From positions 1-33,480 of the forward strand of contig CAMYLV010000037.1 of the NCBI GenBank assembly GCA_947259495.1: a DNA stretch of 33,480 bases, read 5' to 3'. This stretch comes from an uncultured Desulfobacterales bacterium. Its GTDB lineage: Bacteria; Desulfobacterota; Desulfobacteria; Desulfobacterales; JAHEIW01. The stretch's first letter is position 1. Each line of letters opens with the position of its first letter. Both the position numbers and the translations under genes were made by a program. A model generated the notes under the pieces. The model did no database searches. It was not told the DNA's origin and worked only from the letters and a program-made list of their open reading frames with translations. Shown here piece by piece: positions 1-8,397 of the stretch.

Positions 1-41
1 GTTAATTAGTTTTTATCGGACAGGCACTAATTAAAAAGTTT

Positions 42-77
42 AAAGGGCGGTGTTTCCAATAGGAGCGCCGCCTTTTT
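42..77 (+). terminator. Rho-independent terminator of a gene left of the window
   Basis: A GC-rich stem (AAAGGGCGGTG pairing with CGCCGCCTTT, with one bulge and G-U pairs) closes on the loop AATA and is followed by a T run at 73-77. It would end a plus-strand transcript entering from outside the window. No coding sequence is visible before it in the window. Confidence 0.6.
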
Positions 78-146
78 AATACCTAAATTGAGCGTTGCAG
101 GTTATAAAAAATTCTTTATTTCAGGCAAAAATCCGGTTATTAAATA

Positions 147-314
147 CTTGAACAATGCACGAGTCGGAGGCTCGCCCGCAGGGTAAAAATAGATGAGAAA
201 TAAAAAAGATTTTTATCCGCTTTAATTTTTCTAAAATGATTTGTATGCTATTTTGTATGAACCCTGGAGTAACTAATAGCAAAGGATTCTCATCTATTTT
301 CATGTATTTTCAGG
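147..314 (+). repeat. Structured leader repeat, copy 1 (short form)
   Basis: This shares with copies at 11558-11771 (minus) and 22604-22855 (plus) the 5' block GCACGAGTCGGAGGC, the block TCGCCC..GGGT and the 3' end TTTTCATG..TTCAGG. A perfect 14-bp stem, AAAATAGATGAGAA with TTCTCATCTATTTT, is present. The inner GGGCGAAGC hairpin of the other copies is missing, as if removed between GGAGGC and TCGCCC. The 3' end lies 8 nt before the mtgA start codon, so the element forms most of the mtgA leader. Confidence 0.75.
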
Positions 315-322
315 TATAGGAA

Positions 323-1057
323 ATGAAAGCAACCTTTAAAATAATCGGTATCGTCATCCTGTTGGTTCTGGTGATCGCGGGGTTTTATTTTTATCTGGGG
401 TTGCCCGATGTAAGCGATTTAAAAACCAAGAATCCCAGATCAACGGCCTTGATGGTGCAACGTTACAGGGAGGCAAAGAAAACCGATGCCGCATTTCGAA
501 TCCGACAGCAGTGGATTGAATTCGGAGCCATACCCAAATTGCTGCGTGAAACAGTGCGAGTTACTGAAGATGCCAGCTTTTACCAGCACAAAGGCATTGA
601 TTTTGCGGAATTAAAAGCGGCGATAAAAAAGAATTGGCAAAAAGGGGGATATGCTCGGGGTGCCAGCACCATTACCCAGCAACTGGCCAAAAATCTGTAC
701 CTTACCACCGAAAAAAGCATCATCCGCAAAATCAAAGAATCATTAATTGCCTTCCGGCTTGAAAAAAACCTCTCTAAAGATCGAATTTTTGAGATTTATC
801 TAAATGTTATTGAGTGGGGGCCGGGGACATTCGGGGTGAAGACGGCTTCTGAATATTATTTTCACAAAACCGTAAGTCAGCTGACGCTGGAGGAAATAGT
901 CCGATTGGTGGCCGTGATTCCGCAACCGCTAAAAATCAATCCCACCGAAAATAGCGACTATCTGAAATGGAAAGCCCGCTGGATTTTGGATGCCCTCAGG
1001 CGATATGCCTATATTGATGATAGCCAATATCAAGCCACCTTCAACCGCTTTAAATAA
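323..1057 (+). CDS. mtgA: Monofunctional biosynthetic peptidoglycan transglycosylase
   Basis: This 244-residue protein is a GT51-family glycosyltransferase that polymerises lipid II into glycan strands at the outer face of the inner membrane. An N-terminal membrane anchor spans about residues 7-26. The GT51 motifs are intact: TEDASFYQHKGID (catalytic Glu82) and RGASTITQQLAKN (112-124), followed by the WGPGTFG segment. There is no transpeptidase domain, and the length matches MtgA rather than a bifunctional penicillin-binding protein. The ATG is preceded by AGGTATAGGAA, of which the AGG comes from the end of the upstream repeat. The gene appears to be transcribed alone. Confidence 0.93.
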   Translation: MKATFKIIGIVILLVLVIAGFYFYLGLPDVSDLKTKNPRSTALMVQRYREAKKTDAAFRIRQQWIEFGAIPKLLRETVRVTEDASFYQHKGIDFAELKAAIKKNWQKGGYARGASTITQQLAKNLYLTTEKSIIRKIKESLIAFRLEKNLSKDRIFEIYLNVIEWGPGTFGVKTASEYYFHKTVSQLTLEEIVRLVAVIPQPLKINPTENSDYLKWKARWILDALRRYAYIDDSQYQATFNRFK

Positions 1058-1180
1058 AGCCAGTTTATATGTAAAGCAAAATAATTCATTCTAGCCGATT
1101 GAAATATGATTTATAGTGTCTACTGTTTATAGTAATGTGACTTGACGTTGGAGGCAAAGACCTTAAAAAGGCGGGGCAAA

Positions 1181-1777
1181 ATGGAAAAAAAAGATAAGGA
1201 CGCACCGTTTGACGAATTGCACATTCCGTTGCCGTCATCGGCTGACCTGAGAGGGCGGCAATCGGTTCGCGCAACTTTTAAATTATCAGCGCGGGCTATT
1301 GATGTGCTCAGCATAGTTGCCACGCATCTGGGGATCAAACAAAAATCGCTCTTTGATCATCTGATCGAGGATGCCCAATCGTTGAACATGATTGCCAACG
1401 AGATCGAATATGAGGCTTTTGGCACCCTGGATCGAATTCAAAAAACCTTTGTTGTCAGCCGGCGGACAATCTCCTGCCTGGAAGAAACATCACGCAAATT
1501 CAATACGCCGCGGGACGCTTTGGTGGAATATTCCATCCAGCGGCTGTTGCCGGTCATCGCAAAAGAGCGCGAACGGCACAGGAGACGCAAGACCATCTTA
1601 AAAGATATAAACGCCCATCTGGCACAGGGTTTGAAAATTCTGCAAAAAGCCCAGGCGCAGCTGGGTGAAGAAGATCCGGTTTTTACCCGATTCGAAGCCG
1701 CAATGCATTCCCTGGTAAATGCCCAGAGCCACATCGAAAATTATGTGGAAAAAGGAAGCGTTATCGAAGACTTTTGA
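1181..1777 (+). CDS. Unrecognised charged helical protein
   Basis: This 198-residue protein is not one I recognise. The frame is open from a TTG at 1142, but the ATG at 1181 has GGCGGGG a few bases upstream and is preferred. It has no signal peptide or membrane segment. About residues 30-65 (RATFKLSARAIDVLSIVATH) and 95-125 look like two similar helical units; each has the pattern FKLS/FVVSRRxI...LxxTSRKF/VATHLGI followed by a LIED/VEYS helix, which recalls ribbon-helix-helix or antitoxin-like repeats. The C-terminal third is rich in Arg, Lys, Gln and Glu and is likely a coiled coil. No function is proposed. It ends just before the convergent retropepsin gene. Confidence 0.7.
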   Translation: MEKKDKDAPFDELHIPLPSSADLRGRQSVRATFKLSARAIDVLSIVATHLGIKQKSLFDHLIEDAQSLNMIANEIEYEAFGTLDRIQKTFVVSRRTISCLEETSRKFNTPRDALVEYSIQRLLPVIAKERERHRRRKTILKDINAHLAQGLKILQKAQAQLGEEDPVFTRFEAAMHSLVNAQSHIENYVEKGSVIEDF

Positions 1778-1825
1778 ACGGAGTTTCAATCGTTTTCCTG
1801 CGCTTTTAGGTCCAGCAGGATTAAC

Positions 1826-3715
1826 CTACTTGGGTGCCAGCAGCAGCAGGCCCTCATCGGTATTCAAATCCATCCTGAAGCGGCGCAAAAAATTCAAGCC
1901 CAGCAGCCCCACATTGGGTTGATTGGGAAGATCCATCACCAGCGCTCTTACATTGTTGACTTCAAATCCCTCAAGCGCGATCGAATCCAAGACGACTTCA
2001 GGCGCATAAAGCTCACCGCTGGCTGTATAGACTTTCCGGCGCGGGTTGCGCACCGATATGACAATGCCAAGGGTTCTGACGGTTGAAAAGGGAATGGTGA
2101 CCATCGATGCGCCTGTATCAACAATAAAATCTTGAGCGGCTTCCTGATTGACTGAGGCTGTCACCGGTATTTGGCGAGTGCCGGGCGCAAACCGGATGAC
2201 GATCTTGGCCTCCTGGCCTTTTAGTTCGGAAATCGCAGACTGCAGGCCTCTAACCTCATTCCTGAATGCCGGTGGATAATCTTTGGCCGCCAACAAACGT
2301 TCCGCCGTTTCCCAATCATTTTCTGCCAGGGCCAATTTTACACCGAACAGATATATATTAAGATCATCCGGCAACTGCTGGCCACCGCGCGCATAAACCT
2401 GCCAGCCGGCCTGGATATCACCACCTTCAAGCAACTCATTCAGCCAGCTTTGATAAAGTCCGGAGTGAAGTTCGTTCAGCTGGGTTCTTTCCTGGTCGTT
2501 TTTAGGCGCCATTGATTCGATAGCGGTTTCCATTAAATCGATTGCTTCTTCCTGACCATCACTTTGCGCCGTTAGGACAACCACATCCAAAATCAAAGAA
2601 ATATCGCCTGCCTGAGCGAGGACTTCGGCATCAAAGGAGTTGGTCGCCTGGGCGCCAAAACCTTCTTGAACCGCACGCGATAGCACCAACCGCAATTGGC
2701 TGATGACCGCTTCGATTTTCAGGTAACCTGGCGTTTGGGCGGCCGATAGCTTGGGTTCAAAGCGAAACGCACGTGTAAATGCCTCCAGGCGATCTGAATT
2801 CGAATACTCGTCACCTAAGGCAAGCGCCCGCACAAACTCTTCTTCCCGGCTGTTGGCGAAGCTGAGTCGATAATAGTCGTCGACCCGGATATCCGCTATT
2901 AAATTGCGCCCCTCCTCCCCGGTCCACAAAAAAGCGCCGGCGTCTGGATCGCCGAAGGTCCAGCCCACCACGCGACCCTTCTGAATAAATACGCCGGCAT
3001 CGTTTATATCATCTGAAACGACGCCTTTAATAAAATTGCCCTGAGCCGTGACATTCCCGATATCGATCCGCTCCGGCGGGTCCGGAGATCTGAGTGCCAT
3101 CCAGGTCAATGGTTTACCTGCCGACCAGGGATGCAGATCCGGACTGTCTAAACTTTGATCCTCCCGGATTCGCCAGAGACTGATTTGTTCCAGGTCGTTT
3201 ACAATGCCGCCTTCGATTGTCTGACTAGCTCTGGAATCCAGCTGAAGAACCCAGCTGTATCCGCCGAACGTCAGGCGGGTGGGTAGAGCAATCCAGCCGC
3301 CGCCAACCACGGGCACCGTAATTTCCGAAAGCAGATTTCCGGCAATATCTCTGATGCGCAGCAATCCGATCGGAACATTAATGGGTTCAGCCTCGCCAAC
3401 TGCGTCGGCTTTCACAAATAATGCCTTCTCGGGTAACGGCACTGGCTCGCGTTTGGGTATTGCCTTTTCTGCAGAAGCGGTTTTGGTTTTTGAAGACGGT
3501 GGACTGATGCGATTTGAATCGTAATAGAAATAAAGCAGGCCCACGACAAACAGGATAAATACCACAACGGGGATCCAGGTCCGGCTTGTCTTTGAGGCCG
3601 GTGCCTCATGTAGGGCTGCACCGCAATTGTAACAAATATCAGACTCAATGGGATTTTTAACGCTGCATTGAGGACAGTCGATTATTTTTTCGTCGTCGGC
3701 TGGTTCAATATCCAT
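1826..3715 (-). CDS. Zinc-ribbon, membrane-anchored retropepsin-like aspartyl protease
   Basis: This 629-residue protein has three visible parts. An N-terminal zinc ribbon has four cysteines (Cys14, Cys17, Cys28, Cys31 in CPQC..CYNC). A single membrane segment spans about 48-65, which puts the long remainder outside the cytoplasm if the N-terminus is inside. A C-terminal retropepsin-like domain carries the active-site motif IVDTGASMVTIP (Asp533) and the hydrophobic motif GLLGLNFLRRF near the end, as in the gag-asp_protease/TIGR02281 type. The middle (about 85-500) is unassigned and helical, possibly with TPR-like helices around 360-510. A single-domain retropepsin should act as a homodimer. 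The substrate is unknown. Confidence 0.8.
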   Translation of the reverse strand: MDIEPADDEKIIDCPQCSVKNPIESDICYNCGAALHEAPASKTSRTWIPVVVFILFVVGLLYFYYDSNRISPPSSKTKTASAEKAIPKREPVPLPEKALFVKADAVGEAEPINVPIGLLRIRDIAGNLLSEITVPVVGGGWIALPTRLTFGGYSWVLQLDSRASQTIEGGIVNDLEQISLWRIREDQSLDSPDLHPWSAGKPLTWMALRSPDPPERIDIGNVTAQGNFIKGVVSDDINDAGVFIQKGRVVGWTFGDPDAGAFLWTGEEGRNLIADIRVDDYYRLSFANSREEEFVRALALGDEYSNSDRLEAFTRAFRFEPKLSAAQTPGYLKIEAVISQLRLVLSRAVQEGFGAQATNSFDAEVLAQAGDISLILDVVVLTAQSDGQEEAIDLMETAIESMAPKNDQERTQLNELHSGLYQSWLNELLEGGDIQAGWQVYARGGQQLPDDLNIYLFGVKLALAENDWETAERLLAAKDYPPAFRNEVRGLQSAISELKGQEAKIVIRFAPGTRQIPVTASVNQEAAQDFIVDTGASMVTIPFSTVRTLGIVISVRNPRRKVYTASGELYAPEVVLDSIALEGFEVNNVRALVMDLPNQPNVGLLGLNFLRRFRMDLNTDEGLLLLAPK

Positions 3716-3904
3716 GGTCAGATCCGCACCCTGATCAACTGGTAATTAAACTGTTGCAGGCAAAAAAACATTGATCATCTTAAACTATAGCATAATTCCA
3801 TGGGGTCCAAAATAAATAACCCGCTATTTGGAATCAGCAACGCTTCGCCCGGCGTCCCATAATAATTTCCGCAAAAAGAAATCATTATCCAAATTGCAAT
3901 TATT

Positions 3905-4342
3905 CTATTCTGCAGAATTCCGCTGTTCAACAAACAGGGTGAGGCCTTCCATTTTGACAATCTGCACCGACTGCCCCACCTCAATCGGTGGTCCTTCACC
4001 CATTTTTTCTGCTTGCCAGAGTTCTCCGTGGACCTGCACATAGCCGGATGGTGCCAGCCGCTCCCTGGCAATACCGCGCTCGCCGATCATTGACCGCGAC
4101 CGGCCGGGCCGTTCCCAATCATAGGCCCGCCAGACAAAGGGAAACAGCACCGCGTCTTTGACAATCCAAATACCGATGATACTCCAGAAAAGCCACACCG
4201 GCAGGACGACCCAATGCTGGATAATGATCAAAATCAGAATAACAGCCGCCAATCCCGGGATATTCAGTATAATGTATCTGAGATAAATCGGCCTCGGTAT
4301 CTTTCTTAAATTTATACCGCTTTTCATATTAATGTTCCACAT
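3905..4342 (-). CDS. NfeD-like membrane protein
   Basis: This 145-residue protein has two hydrophobic segments (about residues 20-40 and 45-65) followed by a soluble C-terminal domain. The C-terminal segment GERGIARERLAPSGYVQVHGELWQA and the later VGQSVQIVKMEGLTLFVE fit the OB-fold of NfeD proteins, which work with SPFH/stomatin partners in membrane organisation. No SPFH gene is visible here. The open frame begins at a GTG inside a palindrome at 4411; the ATG at 4342 (or one at 4327) is far more likely, although neither has a strong Shine-Dalgarno sequence. It lies downstream of the phosphatase-fold gene on the same strand. Confidence 0.75.
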   Translation of the reverse strand: MWNINMKSGINLRKIPRPIYLRYIILNIPGLAAVILILIIIQHWVVLPVWLFWSIIGIWIVKDAVLFPFVWRAYDWERPGRSRSMIGERGIARERLAPSGYVQVHGELWQAEKMGEGPPIEVGQSVQIVKMEGLTLFVEQRNSAE

Positions 4343-4360
4343 GAGGGAATTGCGGCATAA

Positions 4361-4411
4361 GTGGTTGTAGAAAAAAACGTTTAAATATCGGAACGTTTTT
4401 TTGACAACCAC
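4361..4411. repeat. Long AT-centred palindrome between two minus-strand genes
   Basis: Arms of about 20 nt (GTGGTTGT..AAAAAAACGTT and AACGTTTTTTT..ACAACCAC) pair almost perfectly, with one mismatch/bulge and a 10-nt loop. It sits between the phosphatase-fold gene (stop at 4472) and the NfeD-like gene. It could act as a bidirectional terminator or attenuator, since the stem holds A7/T7 tracts. It could also be a short palindromic mobile repeat. Confidence 0.65.
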
Positions 4412-4471
4412 TATAAATCCATACTAAAAAGCCGTTTACTGATCGTTCATCAATTATGGATGCGGACGTGA

Positions 4472-5257
4472 CTATAGCCGCTGCAGGAAACGCCTGACCT
4501 GAGAAAGGTTTTCTGCGGCAGCAGCCATCAGATGATCGTCGATACGCTGCCCGTCCAGGTATTCATTGAGATGAAAATCGCTGCCGTCCATTTTGCAGAT
4601 TTTTCCGCCAGCAGATTCTAAAATGACCCTTGCTGCGGCCAGACCCTGAAAGGAATCATTGGTAATGACAGCCGCATCGGCACGCCCCATGGCCACATAA
4701 CACATATGCGCGGATGCGCATCCCAGAGACCGGATTTTACCCGGAAAGGTGGATTTATAGTTTTGGTGAAAACGGGAATAAGTTAATAAAAGGCTTTCAT
4801 CATCGATATGACCCGAGTCGGATACACGAATTTTTTCATTACCCCAATATGCATCCTTGCCGGGTCGGGCGTGAAAAAGATCGCCAGTCGCCGGCATGTA
4901 AAACAACCCCAAAGTCGGCCAAAAATTGTCCAGCAAAGCTATGGACATACCCCAAATGGGAATACCCCCCTGGAAATTGGCGACACCCTCCAGCGGGTCA
5001 AATATCCAAAGATAGCGTTTTTGCCCATGGGAATAATTTTCATTGAGTTCACCAAAACGAAAAACCTGGTGCTCCGGGAATTGCCGGTTTAACCGATTTT
5101 GAAATACATCGGTAAGCTGATTTTCGGCCTCAGTCACCACGCTTTCGTCAAATCTGACCTGCGGCTTACCTTTGCCGTAATAGGCCATCGCTTTTTCACC
5201 TGCCTGATGAATGGCATCCATTGCAAATTCGCTTAGCTGATCGATCCCAGGGGCCAT
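4472..5257 (-). CDS. Divergent inositol-monophosphatase-fold protein
   Basis: This 261-residue protein has the length and layout of the FIG superfamily (SuhB, IMPase, CysQ). The GEE region reads FGELNE (Glu70), motif 2 reads DPLEGVANF at 87-95 where the family has DP(I/L)DGTxNF, and the WDxAAG motif is replaced by FQGLAAARV at 203-211. The metal-binding Asp of DG is therefore Glu90, and the Asp of WD is Gly205. From established IMPase mechanism, the second change removes a metal ligand. The fold is confident, but phosphatase activity is doubtful. The ATG at 5257 has AAAAAGGAGGTGCC just before it, a strong ribosome-binding site. Confidence 0.8.
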   Translation of the reverse strand: MAPGIDQLSEFAMDAIHQAGEKAMAYYGKGKPQVRFDESVVTEAENQLTDVFQNRLNRQFPEHQVFRFGELNENYSHGQKRYLWIFDPLEGVANFQGGIPIWGMSIALLDNFWPTLGLFYMPATGDLFHARPGKDAYWGNEKIRVSDSGHIDDESLLLTYSRFHQNYKSTFPGKIRSLGCASAHMCYVAMGRADAAVITNDSFQGLAAARVILESAGGKICKMDGSDFHLNEYLDGQRIDDHLMAAAAENLSQVRRFLQRL

Positions 5258-5442
5258 GGCACCTCCTTTTTTCCTTTTGATCGGTTTTTATCTTTTGGTA
5301 TGCGCGTAATTTGTCACTTAATTCAATTTAGGGTCGAAACGTTTGCCGGGTCAAGGGTGTTTTTATGATCGCTAATGTTGAATCGTATCATCAAAAATAT
5401 TAGACGCGCTGCTCATTATTCCAATATACCAATAGAAAGGCA

Positions 5443-7131
5443 TCAATCTTTTTTCATCTTTATAACCACCAGGGTAACATCATCTTCGGGCGCGCGGTCG
5501 CCCAGAAAAACATTGAATTCATGAAAACACGACGTCAGCATTTCTCTGGCAGTCGCCCCGGCGTGCTTGCGAATGATCTGCTGAATGGGTGCTTTGCCAA
5601 ACATTTCCCCTTTGGGATTGCGCGCCTCCCAGAGACCATCCGATCCCAGCAATATGATCTGACCCTTTTTTAGGTCCGTTTTCTGATATTGCGCGTAGTG
5701 CCCATCAATGTCAACGCCCAAGGCAATGCCGGCACCGCGCAGCTCTTCAAAGGCGTCGGTTCCCGGATCATAAAAAATAGCCGGATCATGTCCGGCACGG
5801 ACCCAGTAAAGGCAGTCGTTTTTCGTGTCGATGGTCAGATAAAACAAGGTCATAAAGCCGCCTGTTTCTTCAAAATCTCTGGCCATTTGCCGATTTACGT
5901 CCGATACGATATCCACAAGATTGCCAGGCAGCATCGATCGTTGGCGCAGAAAAGCCCTGGCGGTGGCCATCATCAGCGCAGAAGGAATACCGTGGCCGGA
6001 TACATCTCCAATGGCCACTGTAAAATCACCGGGATGCGTTTCGCTGGTATCCGGGAAATCATAGTAATCGCCACCGGTCTCATCACAATAGACAATGGTG
6101 GCCGCAACATCCAATTTATCCAGTTCCGGGCTTTTGTGGGGTAATAAGGTTTGCTGGACTTCTTTGGCCAGATACAGCGACTGGCGGATTTCGTCCCGCT
6201 CAATGAGTCCCTCGGTCATTTCATTTAGGCCGTCACCCAAAACACCCAGTTCATCATTGGAAACCACCCTTACTTTTTGTTTGAAGTGCCCTTTTCTCAC
6301 CCGACGAACCAACACCATCATGTCGGTGATGGGTTGAATAATCGATTTGCCGGAAAGAACATTCAATCTGAGGCCGACGAAAATAAAAATGCCACACAGG
6401 ATAATCGAAAAAACGAGAACCTCCCGGCCAAAATCAGCAGCGGAAAAATTGGCCAGATCCATTTCCAATAAAATAAAGGCAAGGGTGCCAACCAGAATAA
6501 TCATCGGTGCCAGCGTGCCGACACCGTAGAGCACCCTTATTCTTCTGAGAATTGAAAATTTTACGGTTCCCGGTATGGCGGCCAGCTTGCCTGAAGGAAA
6601 GAAAATCCGAACCAGCCGCCTGCGGCTATAGGCCTCGACCAGGAAAAAGGAGATGATGGCAGAAATATATCCGACCATAAAGCCTCGAAATGCCACAAAA
6701 AAACTGATTCGGAGGGGCGCGTCTCTGAATATCACAAAAAATATACCCAAAAGCGCCGTTAAACTGATCCACATGGCAAAGTTGACCATCCCAATAATAA
6801 CGGGCAAATTCAATATCCGCCGTTTCGCCTTTTCTGCCAAATCGGCTTCAATTTCCAACCCTTGACGCATGCGCTTTATCACCCGGGTAATGGGATGCTG
6901 GACAATATAATGCAGCCCTATTCCTATACAAATAACCAGGGGGTAGAAAGAAAGAATTACCATCCAGCCGCCGGCCAAAAGGAAGGCCCGTTGAATTTTA
7001 AAAAATTCCACCGGTGTGAAAAGGTTGAGCAGAACGATGATGAGGAAGCCCAATAGATTCGCACCGACATTTCGAAAGTAGAGTTCAATTAGACGGATTT
7101 TCTGAAAAGAAGAATCCAGGGTAGTTTTCAA
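5443..7131 (-). CDS. Membrane HAMP-domain PP2C (SpoIIE/RsbU-type) serine phosphatase
   Basis: The N-terminal half is membrane-embedded, with several hydrophobic segments (about 20-55 and 105-270). A HAMP-like linker follows (IIQPITDMMVLVRRVRKG..), and the C-terminus is a SpoIIE-type PP2C domain. The metal-binding motifs GGDYYDF, AIGDVSGHGIPSALMMATAR, LGSDGLWEARN and the terminal EDDVTLVVIKM are all present, so the enzyme should be active. Such proteins usually dephosphorylate an anti-sigma-factor antagonist; no such partner is encoded nearby. The frame is open from a TTG at 7186-7188, but the TTG at 7131 has AAAGGAG at the right distance and is preferred, giving 562 residues. Confidence 0.87.
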   Translation of the reverse strand: MKTTLDSSFQKIRLIELYFRNVGANLLGFLIIVLLNLFTPVEFFKIQRAFLLAGGWMVILSFYPLVICIGIGLHYIVQHPITRVIKRMRQGLEIEADLAEKAKRRILNLPVIIGMVNFAMWISLTALLGIFFVIFRDAPLRISFFVAFRGFMVGYISAIISFFLVEAYSRRRLVRIFFPSGKLAAIPGTVKFSILRRIRVLYGVGTLAPMIILVGTLAFILLEMDLANFSAADFGREVLVFSIILCGIFIFVGLRLNVLSGKSIIQPITDMMVLVRRVRKGHFKQKVRVVSNDELGVLGDGLNEMTEGLIERDEIRQSLYLAKEVQQTLLPHKSPELDKLDVAATIVYCDETGGDYYDFPDTSETHPGDFTVAIGDVSGHGIPSALMMATARAFLRQRSMLPGNLVDIVSDVNRQMARDFEETGGFMTLFYLTIDTKNDCLYWVRAGHDPAIFYDPGTDAFEELRGAGIALGVDIDGHYAQYQKTDLKKGQIILLGSDGLWEARNPKGEMFGKAPIQQIIRKHAGATAREMLTSCFHEFNVFLGDRAPEDDVTLVVIKMKKD

Positions 7132-7400
7132 GCTCGCTCTCCTTTCTGCCGGAAAATACCAAACTTGCTGTGGCGAGGTTCCGATCAAATGCCGGGTAAA
7201 AAATAAAAATAGCCGCTCAGGTTGAAAGGATCAAGAAGAAATAAAATCCTGATAGGACTTTTTTGTAACGGGCTTACAGGATAATATCTATCCATTTCCG
7301 ATAGCTCTTGACTCAACTGGAATAGTGGCATAATGGATCTTTGGAATGTTGAGTCTGGCGGATTTGATCTAATTAGATCTTATCCATTTCTGTGCCCAGT

Positions 7401-7437
7401 ATTCCATTTTTCCAAGATTCCAGCATTCCAATGAACC
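7401..7437. repeat. TTCCA-type short interspersed array
   Basis: ATTCCA/TTCCA units recur every 7-9 nt here. The same unit, or its complement TGGAGT/TGGAA, recurs at 5415-5430, 11940-12019, 22420-22445 and 25465-25496, always between genes. It lies in the gene-free stretch 7132-7527, where I otherwise see only the strong ribosome-binding site GAGGAGGAGG of the next gene at 7511-7520. Confidence 0.5.
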
Positions 7438-7527
7438 GTATTGGTGGAACGCACACTTCAATTATTGTTTCACTACTTAAACTAGCACTGCATTTAAAAT
7501 TGAATTTTTTGAGGAGGAGGAATTCAC

Positions 7528-8109
7528 ATGGGCTCAAATGTTCCGACCCGTGAAGAAGCGCTGGCACTTCTGAAACAATATAACAAAAACGAAAGCCTCA
7601 TAAAACATGCGCTGGCGGTGGAAGGCGTCATGCGCTACATGGCTCGCAAGCGGGGCGGCGACGAGGAAAAATGGGGGGTGATCGGCCTGATTCATGACCT
7701 GGACTATGAGCAGTTTCCGGATCAGCACTGCAAAAAAACAGAGGACATTCTGAAAGAAAATAATTGGCCGGAAGAATACATCCGTGCGGTGGTCAGCCAC
7801 GGCTGGGGAATTTGCAGCGATGTCAAGCCCGAATCGGATATGGAAAAGGTCCTATATGCCATCGATGAACTGACCGGACTGGTAGTCACTTCCGCACTGG
7901 TACGACCCTCTAAGAGTGTCATGGACATGAAGGCCAAATCGGTTAAAAAGAAATGGAAACAGAAACAGTTTGCCGCCGGCGTCGATCGATCAATCATTGA
8001 AAAGGGCGCCGAAATGATGGGGGTGGAGCTTTCCGAGCTGATCACCGACACCATCATGGGCATGCGTGAAGTCGCAGAAGAAATCGGTCTGAAAGGCAAC
8101 GTCGAATAA
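7528..8109 (+). CDS. HD-domain (HDIG-type) hydrolase-like protein
   Basis: This 193-residue protein carries an HD fold. His27 (LIKHALAVEG), the HD pair His56-Asp57 in GLIHDLDYE, His91 (VVSHGWG) and Asp113 (YAIDELTGL) form the expected metal-ligand series. HD proteins of this size are usually phosphohydrolases acting on nucleotides or related phosphates; the substrate cannot be read from the sequence. The ATG follows GAGGAGGAGGAATTCAC, one of the strongest ribosome-binding sites in the window. The stop is 3 nt before a 274-bp repeat. Confidence 0.85.
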   Translation: MGSNVPTREEALALLKQYNKNESLIKHALAVEGVMRYMARKRGGDEEKWGVIGLIHDLDYEQFPDQHCKKTEDILKENNWPEEYIRAVVSHGWGICSDVKPESDMEKVLYAIDELTGLVVTSALVRPSKSVMDMKAKSVKKKWKQKQFAAGVDRSIIEKGAEMMGVELSELITDTIMGMREVAEEIGLKGNVE

Positions 8110-8112
8110 AAA

Positions 8113-8386
8113 TCACCGCAAAGGCGCAGAGATCGCAGAGAGAAAGTTTCTTTGCCTTGTCACTGAGACGCCGACAAGGCAAAAACAGCTCAACCCTGCG
8201 GGTTATAAATAAAACTTTTTCTCAGAATAATTATTCCAGCCTTTAATTTTGCCAAAGTAGCGGTTAATAAAGGTGATTTTAAATCTGCATGATATTTGCC
8301 GCAGGCAGATTGATTTTTGCTTTCCGTCCTCTCAACGGAAAGCAAAAAGTAATTATATCTCTACGGACTCTGAGTCTTTGCGGTGA
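8113..8386. repeat. 274-bp structured repeat with terminal inverted repeats, copy A
   Basis: The ends are imperfect inverted repeats (TCACCGCAAAGGCGCAGAG at the left, the complement of TCACCGCAAAGACTCAGAG at the right). Inside, in order, are a hairpin TTTGCCTTGTC/GACAAGGCAAA (8151-8183), a small hairpin AACCC-TGC-GGGTT, an ATCTGC/GCAGAT stem (8283-8310) and a perfect 14-bp stem TTTTTGCTTTCCGT with loop CCTCTCA (8314-8348). Copy B lies at 15302-15574 with the same order and length. No ORF is convincing. It fills the gap between the convergent HD and MFS genes. Confidence 0.85.
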
Positions 8387-8397
8387 GCTATCTCAAA

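Noticed and set aside
8113-8386. The 274-bp repeats as insertion sequences
   Set aside because: They have terminal inverted repeats but no transposase ORF and no clear target duplication; at most they could be non-autonomous elements.
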